Source of the DNA: Schizochytrium sp. TIO01
Lineage: Eukaryota > Sar > Bigyra > Thraustochytrida > Thraustochytriidae
Assembly: GCA_004764695.1 (NCBI GenBank)
Contig: SMSO01000033.1
Location: 2,185,001 to 2,249,000, forward strand
Length of the DNA: 64,000 nucleotides
Direction: 5' to 3'
The position numbers and the translations under genes are program-made. The notes under the pieces are model-generated. The model saw nothing but the letters and a program-made list of their open reading frames with translations. It had not been told where the DNA came from and made no database searches. Every line of letters begins with the position of its first letter. Within the stretch, counting starts at the first letter, position 1. Positions 10,187 to 21,600 of the stretch are shown piece after piece.

Positions 10187-11434
10187 TTACTTTTTGGCTT
10201 GGAAAAACTGGCTGATGCTTTTTTGAGAATGGTCTGTGACAGGAGGCTTCGGAGCTTGAACGCGATTTGAAGACGCATTATGAGCTTTTGAGGAGTTGGA
10301 TGAAGATGGCAACGTATGAACAGGTTTAGGGAAATCAGGGGCCAGAAATTCGAGGGCTTCAGGGCCTTTCACGATGGCTTTGCGGAAGTGCCGGAAAGCA
10401 ATTGTCTTACGTTTCGGCTCAACATTGCGAAACGTTTGCATGGCAGCGTACTCAAGGAATAGCTCTGTGGCCTTGGCAATTGCTGTAGCGGCATCCTTTG
10501 AGGCCCTCTTGACGTCGTTATCCCTCCTTACAATACGTGAAATGACAGACAGGGGTAGTTGCAGAGCACAGGAGTCATTTGCAGAGCCAGAGGCGCTTTT
10601 ATTTACTTCCATAGAGCCACCTGCTTCAATGTACGCCTTAAGATCATGGTCGTAGGTCTCCTTCTCCTTGGCAGCCAGGTCAACAAAGGGTTGCTTTTCC
10701 TCATCCGTCATTGCGCGCCACTGTGAGGCAAAATACTTTGTGACATCGCTGATCTTTGTGCAACCTTCTGGGAGATCATTCTCAGAAACAGATTGACGCT
10801 TGGAATCTAGAAACTGAAAGTAGCTTGACTTGGGGCGTTTAGGGCGTGGCGGCAACGCTGGGTTGTCCTCACCTTCAACGTGCTCTTGGTCACTAGTTTG
10901 CATCACTTCAGCCTCATCCACATTCCCGCCTTGATGCTCTTCTTGCCCCCCTTCTTCCATGTCTTCCTCCACGTCTCCCTCCACATCTTCTTCTTCTTCT
11001 TCTTCTTCTTGACGATCTTCATCTGCTGCCTCGCCCTCATCATCTTCATCATTATCATTTTTGGCGGTGTTATTCTCAGCAGAATCCACAGCATTATCAG
11101 AGAGTTTTAAGGAAAGGTCTTCCTCTGGCTCTTGGGCATTCTCAGGTGACATCTTGTGTTTTTTTGCTGGATTGGAGATATCTTCATCTTCGTTTACATC
11201 ATTCTTGCGGTCTGATTCTTGTACATTTTCTTCATCTTCAGAACTAGGTTGCGAGCGTTTTCTCGAGGACTTCGCTTCGCTTTCCGAGACCCTATCAGCC
11301 TGATCGCCATCAGTATCAGCGTCCTTCCCCATGTCGCACTGCTCTACTTCATTATCTTTTCCAGAAGGGCTTCTCACCTCGAGGTTTTGACCTTCTTCGT
11401 GCGGCTTGTCATTGCCAACTTCGGCTGAAGACAT
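10187..11434 (-). CDS. HMG-box + POLE4/NF-YC-type histone-fold protein with C-terminal PIP box
   Basis: A 415-residue nuclear protein. Residues 1-195 are very acidic and Ser/Glu/Asp-rich with basic NLS-like clusters (SRKRS near 57-61, KKHK at 91-94). The acid run at about 142-150 is encoded by a GAA/GAG microsatellite. Residues about 196-272 form an HMG box (RPKRPKSSYFQFLDSKRQ, later QWRAMTDEEKQPFVDLAAKE). Residues about 291-368 match a histone fold of the NF-YC/POLE4/CHRAC class (LPLSVISRIVRRDNDVKR, ATELFLEYAA, KRKT). The last residues contain QKSISQFF, an exact Qxx[ILM]xxFF PCNA-interacting motif followed by basic residues. Together these suggest a DNA-bending, PCNA-linked chromatin or replisome factor, for example a Dpb3/POLE4-like subunit; that role is inference. 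The ATG at 11434 is the first in frame. Confidence 0.93.
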   Translation of the reverse strand: MSSAEVGNDKPHEEGQNLEVRSPSGKDNEVEQCDMGKDADTDGDQADRVSESEAKSSRKRSQPSSEDEENVQESDRKNDVNEDEDISNPAKKHKMSPENAQEPEEDLSLKLSDNAVDSAENNTAKNDNDEDDEGEAADEDRQEEEEEEEDVEGDVEEDMEEGGQEEHQGGNVDEAEVMQTSDQEHVEGEDNPALPPRPKRPKSSYFQFLDSKRQSVSENDLPEGCTKISDVTKYFASQWRAMTDEEKQPFVDLAAKEKETYDHDLKAYIEAGGSMEVNKSASGSANDSCALQLPLSVISRIVRRDNDVKRASKDAATAIAKATELFLEYAAMQTFRNVEPKRKTIAFRHFRKAIVKGPEALEFLAPDFPKPVHTLPSSSNSSKAHNASSNRVQAPKPPVTDHSQKSISQFFQAKK

Positions 11435-12168
11435 CTTACGTTATGCTGGCCACTTGCGTCGAATCAAACAATAAACACCACAGTCCAAAATTCCACTGTA
11501 GAGCTCCAATTCTATCACCTCGCTTGGAGCAAGGTTCGGCAATGAGTCTCGATCAACGTTGATTTGGCAGCCCCGTCGAGCTCTCGCTTCTTGTGCTCTC
11601 GCTTCTCTTGCTCATGCTGGGTTTCGAGCTCCGTTCTAACTACCGCATATACTCCTAATATAACCTCCAAAGAAGCATCTCAATCATGAGTTATAATCCC
11701 CGCATAGGTGTATTAAAGAACTAATTTTAAAATATAAATAGTTCTATACTATACCCAATTACCGGTTATTATACCGTATTTAATAGATCTCAAGGTGCAT
11801 TAAAGAACAAGCTACATTTACAGAGCGTATAAACTTCCGCAAAGCCCCCTTCGCCCGTGTGCACAGGCAAATGTCCCCTTAGCTCGGCTCCAGGCCTGCG
11901 CTCGGCCGCAGCAAGATTGCAGATGTAGTCATCAACTTTCAGCGCCTCCCATCAGCATCTCTCCCATTTCCCCTTCAGCTCCTCTGCTACAGCTACAGCC
12001 CGTGTCCCGTGCCCGCTTCCTGCCTCGATGCTAATCGTGCCTCGGTAGGTGTTTGGTTTGCTTTCTTACTCACTTGCTTACATGCACAAAACATGCCTGG
12101 GAACCAGAGCTTTCTATTAGATTGATTAGATGTCACAGAGGCACGCACCTCGAAGATCATGTACTACG

Positions 12169-12308
12169 CATTGCATCGCATTGCATTGCATTGAGTTGCG
12201 TTTCGCCTTACAGCTCCAAGGTCGCACCTCGGCCTCGACCTCCACCTCGTCGAAGCATCAGGCCTCGAGCAACGCCACGCAACGCAACGCCACGCAACGC
12301 AACGCAAG
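12169..12308. repeat. Two pentanucleotide-type repeat patches
   Basis: A GCATT-type run (CGCATTGCATTGCATTG pattern, about 12169-12200) is followed about 70 bp later by an ACGCA/ACGCC run (about 12270-12308). Both are short and imperfect. Confidence 0.7.
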
Positions 12309-13470
12309 AAAGAAAGATAGATAGAAAGAAAGGCCTTTCGTTCTACTCAGACAGAACTGCGAGCGCCCCGCAGTTTGGAGACAGACAGACAAATGCCACA
12401 AACGAAACGAGACCAGAATCCATCTTTCATGGATCACGCCTTTCTGATAGCAATAGTAGGCAACATTAGCCTGCTATGATATGATATCTATCTATCCTAA
12501 CGAGGATGGTGTAATGATGTAAAACGTTATAGGCATCATTTGTGGATCTAAGGAGATCGCAGAGGTCAGTCAACTGGATGGGTCAATTCTTAGGATCGAG
12601 GAGGTGCTCAAGGAGCTCGAAAGGGGCTCAAGTTCTTGGTTTACGGAGTGACATGCATCGTGGCACCCGTTTGACCAGGACTTGGGGAGGGCCACGAGCG
12701 GTCTTCACCCACTGCGTCAACGATGGGGTATTTATTTACTCATTCATTCATTCATTCATTCATTTATTCGTTTGCATGACCTCGGGAACCAGCCCTAGAA
12801 ATTCATTGAACTGACTGAACGAGGCTCTACCTAAGCTTAACTATAGGAGTGTGCCGTCAAGGATATGCTGCTTATTACTAGGAGCCTAGGCGCGTACTAG
12901 TACTACCTAGGTGGGTGCGAGTTGTGGATTTTACACGTACAAAATAACCTCAAATGCGTGTAATTCATGCCGAAGGGCAGTGCTAGCGACTTACGAAAGC
13001 TCTTTACTCCGCAGCAGCGATCGGTCTGTCTGATCTCAGCCGGCGAGGCTGGCCTGGGGCAAGGCGGTGTACTGGAATTGGCGCTTTCGTAAGGCACTCT
13101 TGAAAAGAATCCGAATAAGCCGCTCGTCTTATAATCATGGGGGACATCGGTGGCAACTTATTAAGCGACTCGGGTGGCGTGCAATGAAAGACCCGCCCGG
13201 TAGTAGTAGACCATTCCCAATAAGCCTATTCCCACCTACCTAAAACAGTAGCCACCCTCCGCATCATATTGTCACCTCAACATCAACATACCAAGTTTCA
13301 AGACAAACGATTCACAAATCAGAGTCAAAGTCAGACAGAACTCCAAACAAAGCCAGGGAAAGCTGCCTCCGCCTGCAGCGTAATGGCTTCCTAGTTGCCA
13401 GGGTCTTTTCTTCCCTTCCCGCTAACACAGCGACCTATGGGGCCTGTACTTATTTATATCAGCAAATGCA

Positions 13471-13671
13471 ATGTCTTCCCGTCGGTCGCGACTTTTTGGC
13501 CATCGCGTGGCTCGGACGCCCTTAGAGTTACCAGTAGCCGCTGCTACGCCTACGCAATGGCCAGAACCCATCCATGTAAAGCCGAACCCAGGCTCCTGCG
13601 CAGGCACGATTCCGCACACAGAATCCCAGCTCGTCAGAGGAAACCTCATGAGCAGGGAGCCCGGATCTTGA
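13471..13671 (+). CDS. Possible small ORF of 66 codons, doubtful
   Basis: An ATG at 13471 opens a 66-codon frame to a TGA at 13669-13671. A TATTTATAT sequence lies about 15 bp upstream. The product would be Arg-rich at the N-terminus and Pro-rich in the middle (ELPVAAATPTQWPEP). Other frames over the same GC-rich island are also open on both strands, so coding is not established. I recognise no family. Confidence 0.2.
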   Translation: MSSRRSRLFGHRVARTPLELPVAAATPTQWPEPIHVKPNPGSCAGTIPHTESQLVRGNLMSREPGS

Positions 13672-16600
13672 GCGGAGGGCTGTGGCTCTTCCCAGTCCCT
13701 CTCAGGCCCACGCTCACAATGGGATCGAGCGTCTCCGAAGAGAAGCTGAAGAACTCCTGCCTTGCAAGAGCTCGCGCCTGTTAACACTGTAACTAAACGA
13801 AAGCCCTTAGCACTCGTCTACACACCTGTAGCGCCCACGTCACGGTGGTCACCGTGCCGGCCGTGTCTTGTGCGGTCTGCACCACTTCCCGCGGTAATTA
13901 ACAAGTCAATCCAGGCCTATGCATTAATTAGGCTAAGCGGCGCCTATTGCCATCTAGCACCCGCATAGATGCCTCCTACCCACTGTCTTTTCCTCACTTT
14001 AAAAAAACTAATTGGAAAGAACACTCATTGAAAATAGATACACAAAAACCACAAAAAGCAGGTCGATAGAATTGCCATAAAATGAATGGCATGATTGATT
14101 GAAAATCAATCATAAAATAGATGAACTCCAGTCGAAACAAGAGAAGAGCGAGAAGAGTTTAGAATGATTGTTCTCGACCTTCCTTCCCGTCGGCGTCCAC
14201 AATTGCGGTTCGCGAAAAAGCAGGGCGCAGCCTCTGGTTCTAAGGCGGACTGCGTTTTAAGCCGGCGGAGGCAGAGAAAGAGAAAGAGAGAAAGAGAGAA
14301 AAAAAAAAACAAAGAAAGAAAGAAAGAAACAAAACAGTTCTTAGGAGCAAAGAAGCGAAACCAGGGTGTCCAGGCACCGCCGCCAGGGCCCAGACCGTCT
14401 GAGGTCGCAGCTTCTGCTGTCTCTCTCCATCTGTTTCCTGACTGTCTACAGTTTGTCCAGGTTTCTCGAGGGCCTTCGCCTCTGCTCAGAAAGGCCTCGA
14501 AGCCTCGAGGAGTGCTCCGTCGCATCCGTCTCCTCCTGAGCAAGCGGGTCAGTTGCAGAATCGAGGGAGGCGGCTGGCCGGCTATAGCCCACTTGCACAT
14601 GGCCCATACAGTAGGGTATAGCGCCCAAAGTGCGTTATACGGGGGATTCTCTACATTAGGGAGCGCGGGGAAAGCGGAGCGTTGGTGCCCACAATAGGCT
14701 ATAGCTGTAGTAGGATTTTCTGCATGATAGATACTAGTTTTCCTTTTCTTCTGTTTCTTTTATTCATTTTGTTTTCAAATTAATGAAAAGAAAAAACAAG
14801 GACCCACCTACTACTAATACTAATAATAATCCTAACAATAAACTACTAGAATGGTGATTTCTTCAGATGGCAAATGATTTTTATTTAAATATATTTCATA
14901 TTGTTAGATGTCATCATGATATCAACAAAAAAAAAAGAAACAAAAGTTGTCCAAAAAAACAAGAATATGCCAGAAGCTCTTGATGAAAGTTCTAGTGTTA
15001 AGGTTATAAGGTATTGTTCACAGATCCTTCGAAAGACAGTTTTTAAAACTAAGCCAGGGGTACTAAAACCAAAGCTGGTTAGCTAACCCATAGGCAGTAA
15101 GTACTACATAGCATGATGGCAAAGTACGATAAAATAAAGTACGCCGCGTATTTAATTTAGCACAAAGCTTTTCTGCTGTTGTAGTACCTTTATAACTTAA
15201 TCCCTACGATTTACTTTTAAAACTAAAATTTATAAAACTAAATAAACATAAATCATGAACATGTACGTATATAATCGATAGCGAGAGAAAGGGAAGAACG
15301 TCCGCGAGACCTCCGCGCGCCCGCTCAGCCCCGTGGCTGGCCCAGAGCCGGGCGGCTCTCGATCCCAGGCTCCCTTGGGGCCTCCTGGAGGCCTCCGCTT
15401 GGGCCTCTGCAGAGCTGGCAGACCAGCTAGCTGGCCCGGCAGCCTGAGAGAGCAGAAGCCACGGAAGAAGGCAGAGCGCAGAGGAAAAACCTCCTCGTGG
15501 CACTTGGTCTGAAAAAAATAAACTACAGGAGCTCACTTCTAGAGTATTAGGTAGGTGCGGTGCATAGCGTGTGTAAGTGTTAAAGAATACTTGAGCAGGG
15601 TGTACTAAAATAGGATCTTTAGTGGGTATTATGGTATTGAGTAGGAGGGCGAGGCGTCTTAAAAGGGGTATCTGTCTTAAAATATTGCGAAGAAGGGGCA
15701 AAGAAAGAGAGAAGAGAGAGAGAAGAAGAGCAAAGCAATAACTAACGCGGATTGATTGATTGATTCATTCATTCGCTCATCCGTTCCCGCAGACCTTCGT
15801 AGCGAACGAGTCCGGTCCGGCTGGCAGGGCCCGGAGGAAGCGGCGTTGCGCAGGAGGGCACACATCTGGCAAGGGGCGAGCCATCGAGTGGTCGCTGCGT
15901 TGAATCGCGGAGCGGAGGCGGCAGGTTGACCTCGAGGCGGTGGCCATCGGCGATCCATTCCATTCCATTCCAATTCACTTGTCTTCTTACTTTCTCTTTC
16001 TTTCTTTCTTTCTCTCTGTTTTCTACCCTTTTCTTTTATCTTCCTTGACGATTCTTAGATTGATTCTCTGTTGTTTCTTCTTTGCGATTGAGGGAAACTC
16101 GCTCGGCCATTCCCGCAACGCCTTAGCTTCGAAGAGGTGCATCGAGGCGCGGCAGTTCTCTGGGGAACGCAAGTGGCTCGCGGAAGCAGCCGAAACCTCG
16201 AACGGACTCTGACGGGACACAACATCTAACTTTGGTGTTGTTGTTGTTGTTGTTGCCAGTAGCTTTGCTCATACTAGACGTTTGGCCGACCTTGCAGTAG
16301 TGCTGCTCGTGTAGTGTAGCAAAGGACTGATAACGTGAACCTTTGTCCGGCTTGCACGTGGTGGTGTATTGGTAATTTGTGAAAAAAAAAAACTCTGCGC
16401 TGGTGCAACACACTTGTTGGAGAACTTCGTTTTCCTATTCTATATCCATTCTACTCGCAAGGCAGGCGCAACAGTGAGCGATTGCCCTTCCTGCTACTAC
16501 TGACGTTGGACGCAACATCTGATTTTTTCGGTGCCTCACTGAAAACAAAGAAAAGAAAAAAAAGTTCAAGCCAGAGGAATCAATCTTCCTTGTTTCACTA

Positions 16601-16865
16601 CTGCACGTGCACTGTGGACAAGTTTTGTTTGTGAAACGCATTGGCGGTTTTCATTTTCCCTATTGGTCTGCGCAGGTATTGCGCGTAAGCCCCAGCGAAA
16701 TCTTGCCCGAGGGTTTTCGAGCGAGACAGCAACTGTAACACACGACTTTCAAATAGTATAACTCTTGTGGCTTGCGGTGACCTGTGACCTGCTGGTTCAA
16801 ATCATCATTATCAGACACTGGAGAAACCCTTGGGCATCAGTTGAAACAGATACTAGCACGCAACA

Positions 16866-17732
16866 ATGCAAGAGGATTCTCGAGTTGTTCGCTGCTATTC
16901 GGAGGATACGGAGCGCCCGTATTTCCAGATCCGCTATCGGCTCTCGTTGACTGGTAAAGAATTGCTTGCAGATGCATTGAGCGGAAACCCGACTTTCGGA
17001 CTCATGGGAGGCCGGCCTGCACGTAGTGAAAGCGTGTCAACGACCGTCTCAATGGCGCCGAATGGTGCTCAAGACCCGAGCGTTTTTGGTGGTGGATACG
17101 GCTTTAACGGAATCCACTCCATTGGCGGTGATGAGCAAGTGACAAATCGCATGTCGCGATCGCGGTCCTTGGAGGGCCCAAACTCACCTGGAAACTACAT
17201 GAACGACTTTTCTGGTTTTCAAGGATCTGGATACCGCTTCCCTCCACCGCACGGAAGCTTTCCCGAATCTGACGGAAACTCACACATGGATATTGACTCT
17301 AACCAGGTCCATGAGCTCCGGAGATCAAAATCTGCAGGCACAGCCTCGGAGTTCCATATGAACCGCGGCGCACCGGCTATTTCCATGGAGGACTTGCAAA
17401 ACGTCAAAAATCTCGAAGAAATGTACCCTGAATTTGCCCCAGAGTTTCGTGGACTTGTTACTTGCCTTAACAGTAAGAACGTGCGCAAGTACCGCGTGGG
17501 CCAGCCCTATCGTAAGGGCGTGATCATAGGGATTGACGAAGAGCAAGGTAAGATTATTGTTTTCCAAAGAAACATGCCCGTTGGAACCTTAGTGGTGATG
17601 CGTTCCGACGATACAAACCGCTACGAAAAGGGCTACACTGTGCAGGACATCCAAGGTCGAATCCTTGGAACTGTCCACGCCATTGACCGTATGCAAAAGC
17701 TTCTTGTTGTCAACACTAGCGCTGCATTGTAA
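16866..17732 (+). CDS. Unrecognised 288-residue protein with C-terminal beta-rich domain
   Basis: An intronless frame starts at an ATG in good context (CAACAATGC). Residues 1-35 form a short ordered segment (VVRCYSEDTERPYFQIRYRL). Residues about 40-185 are low-complexity, rich in Gly, Ser, Asn and Pro, with repeated RSRS/RRSKS phosphosite-like motifs. Residues about 195-288 are compact and beta-rich: two similar halves with hydrophobic strands, around KGVIIGIDEEQGKIIVFQ and GYTVQDIQGRILGTVHAIDR. This could be a small barrel fold. There is no signal peptide or membrane segment. I do not recognise the family. A donor-like GCGCAG|GTATTG at about 16674 and a later CAG before the ATG leave room for a leader intron. 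Confidence 0.8.
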   Translation: MQEDSRVVRCYSEDTERPYFQIRYRLSLTGKELLADALSGNPTFGLMGGRPARSESVSTTVSMAPNGAQDPSVFGGGYGFNGIHSIGGDEQVTNRMSRSRSLEGPNSPGNYMNDFSGFQGSGYRFPPPHGSFPESDGNSHMDIDSNQVHELRRSKSAGTASEFHMNRGAPAISMEDLQNVKNLEEMYPEFAPEFRGLVTCLNSKNVRKYRVGQPYRKGVIIGIDEEQGKIIVFQRNMPVGTLVVMRSDDTNRYEKGYTVQDIQGRILGTVHAIDRMQKLLVVNTSAAL

Positions 17733-18618
17733 AGCATACTCCCCTCTTTAAGCCTTTTATACATGCACACATACATTCATACATACATACATACATACTT
17801 ACTTACATACATCACATTTATTTCAAGCATAAATACTTTCGAGCTTATGTAATTTTCACACTCAATCCTTGAAATGTTTTCAAATGTGCATTGTTTTTAC
17901 AAATCTTCATTTGACTAAACGTTAAAACAGCAATTCAATTGTTGACTTGAAATCATAAACTTAGGGAGTATGTGCATGAGCTTTCTCTCATTAGCTCTAG
18001 CTAGAATTATAGCTGCCTTTCTGCTTGCCCTTTGAAGGAGAGAGTGCAAACTGTTCGAATATTCATCTCATCTCCCTTCTACAATTCTCAAATCGACGAT
18101 TCTTCACAGTCTGCGAATCACGTCTGTATCACATCATATTTGACAGAAATTGTATTGATAAAATCTCAAAGCAACTAAGTCTGCAACTAACTTTTGCTCA
18201 GCAACTGCGTACTGTGGCGGAGTTAGCTGCGAAGTCAGAGCATCCCAGTGCTCACACCAATGACCCTTGTCACAAAACGAGCCGTTGACCTATGGGTTGA
18301 TATTAGTTGTTCACTATAGGTTACCTAAGAGACTTTTTTGTTTTTTGTCACTATAACCACATAGCTCTCGGGTTATTGTCTTTTATGCTGTCGCTGCATC
18401 CATCATCAACATCATTGCTATCAGACTCTCGCGTTAGCATCAGGAATCACAGCTGTTCTCATTGTACGTCTTTTAGCAGATTTCTCGCTCGCTACGACTA
18501 GCCTCAACAAGCTGATCACCCACTCCAGCTTCAGAGCAGTACTATCGAGAACTGGTTGACCTGTGTAGTAACTCCCGTGAGACAAGCAATAGTTGCACTT
18601 CACAGCATATCTCAGAAT
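17733..18618. other. Intergenic region
   Basis: About 0.9 kb, AT-rich, with no gene. An ACAT/ACTT tetranucleotide array sits just downstream of the 288-residue gene. The right part should carry the promoter of the TPR gene. Confidence 0.55.
17768..17812. repeat. (ACAT)n microsatellite
   Basis: About 45 bp of ACAT units, with ACTT and ATTC variants, in the 3' flank of the preceding gene. Confidence 0.85.
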
Positions 18619-21600
18619 ATGCGCGGGACCGAGGCGACTCCGCAATCTGGGCGCCTCGGGGGTAGTGCCGAAGACAGGCTACTGCTCCGCAAGGTTTACC
18701 AGGCGCTTGATACACTCCAGGATGACCGTGTCAAGCGCCAAGACCTTTTAAGCATTGCTGCAAAAGTTCAAGACAAAAGTATTCTTGAAGCAATACGTGC
18801 AAGTCCATGGTTACATGACTTGCTTCAGCCGGAGCGCTGGGGCAAAAATATTCTTAAAACGTCTTTCTCTCGCACAGGTTCTATTACATGCGACTCATTT
18901 ATCACCTTTTGGGAGGACTACCAACAGGAACCAGCAAGCGAAAGCGAGTCCCAATTTACGAGACGCGACACATTTGGCTCTATCGACAGCTTCGGCTCTG
19001 CCGGGTCAGAGTACTATCGGCCACATAATCATCATCGCCAAAATAACACAGGTTTACAACAACAGTTGCGGCAGCAACAACAAGAACCGCGGCAACAGCA
19101 GGAAAAGCTTGAAGCAATTTCCCCAAATCCAAGTAATCAAGCAGTGGTACAGTATGAGGAGATAAAGTTCAATCAGGAAACAAATGGACATAAAATAAAT
19201 GAACGCTTGGCGGGCAATACCGCAAAAGTGGATGTTAACACTCCTCCACTAAGCCACCAATCGAGGCCGTTGCCTCCCCAAGGCACAAGAAAAATCCTTC
19301 GAGCGCTGAGTGTGTCCAGTAAAAGCAGCTCGGGGGGGGTAGTGGCAGCATTAACAACTTCATCAGAAACTGGAACTCCAGTAGTTACGAATACACAGGG
19401 GCACAAACCTGCGCAACTCGCTATGCAGTCTGCCTTTACACCGCAATTAGATCAAGGGGCTCGGGTTTCTGTCCGTGCAAATCTTCAATTGCTAGGAATT
19501 TCCAATTCTTCTTCTTCTCAATTTGCAGACTCACCTCCTCAGATCGTGGTAGTCACTGGAACATTTGGGCAATTTGTTGATAGTCTGGCTCAGCGGCTAG
19601 GGTTTACGTGGAGCGATGACTTTATTCTTGTACATAGTTTACTCCGAGCTCAAGTTTTACGTCTTGAGGATCTGCGCGAAGGAGACCAGCTTGAAGTTGT
19701 CCGTCGTGACATTTTCCGTGCAGCCCCAGCCTTCACAGTCTCTCGGACTGGGGTAAAACAAGGAGTGGCACCTGCATCCAATAGTAAGGGTGACGTACAT
19801 CATGGAGGACATGTAGAGGACGAACGTAATGAGCGAAGTGGCAATGAAAACGAGTCTACAAAGAGCGAGAAAATTAACATAAAGGAAGTATCACCCTTCG
19901 CCACCTTTGTCAGACGTCCCAGCTGGAAGGACCACTATGATTCCCAGCCTTTGCCGTCAACTGTGCGGCACAGTATTCGATCTATTCTCAAAAGGGTTTC
20001 CACAAGCTCAAGTCGGTGGCAGCATATTGCACCTCAAGGAAGTTGCCCTGACGAAGACACACTGCGAGATCGATTGTCAGAATTTGTTTCGACCGAGAAG
20101 CGGAAGAAACTATCGATTGATCGAGTCATCGCAGGCGTGGACAAGCTTGACTTGCAATATGGATTAGGACGTAATCACACGCGCTTGCTCTTTGTGGCTG
20201 TCGATCAAGAAAGCACAGGAACTATTTCTGTCAGACACTTCCAGGATATGATTCTTTTGTGGAGGGAGGTTTGGGCAGAGCACCAGGCAGTCCTTCGTCT
20301 ACGTGCCGCAGAAGCTGAAGCAGAAGAGAAAGCACGGCAGGAAGAGGCAGAGCGTCGCCTACAAGAAGCCAATGCACTGTCTTCTGGAGATGCAGCGCCA
20401 CCTTTCAATTCAAATATTGAGAAATCAAATTTACACGAGGATAGTCTTGAGCTTAGCAAAAGTTCAGATTCAGATTCCGAAGACGAGACCGGCTTGGTTC
20501 GCCCACGAGGTCACACACCTGCTACATCTACAGAAGCCAACTCTGCTGCCTTGCGGCCGAAAACACCAGGTTCCCTATCCTCATCTAAGAGCAGTCTTTC
20601 TCAGCCTAATCAGCGAAGACCCAAGACAGCTAACAACGAACCCCAAAACACAAGTAGGGTACCGTTTTACTCCAAGGTTTCCCAGACAACAACTCACAAT
20701 AAGCACATGTCAAGGAATGCAATGAATAAAGAAAAGAGAATAATGCAAGCCCGAACAGCAGCCAATCAGTACAGTTTAGCTTCGGTTCGACCATCATCTG
20801 CAATGCCAGCTACTGCACTCATTTCTGATCGACTTCAGGGTGTTGATCGGAGACGCCCGCCGCGAACCCCAAGCAACCACCGTCGTCACTCGATTGAACG
20901 CAGTGAAGATATATTGTCTCGCCCCAGTACAGCACCCTCTTCAGGATCTCACTTCAGCCGAAGAGGTCCAACTCATCCAGCATTACAAACAGAGGAAGAA
21001 TATTTGCGAGCTATGCATGAAAGCAAGGGTGAGGATCCTGTACTCTTGGTTGGGTATGCGAGTCTACTCTTAAATCAAGTTCGGCGCAGAACAGGTTACT
21101 TGCATGTGCCGAAGGTCCACCAGCAAAGTCAAACATCAGCATGGAGTCCTAAAACTGGCTTGCAGGTTTTTGACGAAGAACATCAGCGTGTAGAGAATAC
21201 AATCGATGCTGCGCATCGACGTAAAATGGACAAAGCCCGGCAGTTTTTAAAGCGCGCACTTCATGCCTCGAAGCTAGCTGAAAACAGAAACACTGTGGAC
21301 TGGGCTGAGACAAGGGCAGAAATTCTTTGTAAGCTTGGAGAAATTTGTGAGATTGAAAGAGATGTTGGACAGGCACGAACTTTCTTCCACAAAGCTGTAC
21401 AAGAGGATCCCCGCAGCCCACACATCCTTTGTAAATATGGTACGTTTCTTCACAAGTTGGGAGATACCGCGGGTGCGAAAGAATATCTACTTGAAGCTCT
21501 TGTTCATGATCGCAACTGTATTGATGCTCTTTTAGGATACGCTATCCTTATGTCACGCTCACCAGATCCATGTGATCATAAGCTGGCTGCGCAGTACTTT

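Larger units (their letters stand above)
11435..16865. other. 5.4-kb gene-poor, repeat-spotted region
   Basis: I see no gene that can be supported well. The first part is AT-rich and includes two copies of AGGTGYATTAAAGAAC (11706-11721 and 11793-11808). Then come pentamer repeats (12169-12308), ATTC-type arrays (12738-12766, 15751-15774), a purine-rich A/G tract (14275-14336), CCATT repeats (15953-15970), a TTTC run (15992-16014) and a TTG run (16237-16254). GC-rich islands near 13.4-13.7, 14.2-14.7, 15.3-15.5 and 15.8-15.95 kb resemble those of the later repeat tract. The promoter and leader of the gene at 16866 lie at the right edge. Confidence 0.5.

Noticed and set aside
14164-14697. 177-codon + frame with a Lys/Arg/Glu run
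   Set aside because: It is built around an AG-rich tract. The opposite strand is equally open and no family is recognisable.
15204-15701. 165-codon minus-strand frame with Leu/Pro-rich start
   Set aside because: Half lies in AT-rich and half in GC-rich sequence with different character. There is no domain, and the two parts are unlikely to be one protein.
16780-16830. GGTTCAAATC word resembling a tRNA T-arm
   Set aside because: The bases on each side do not pair into a T stem, and no matching D or anticodon arm lies upstream.
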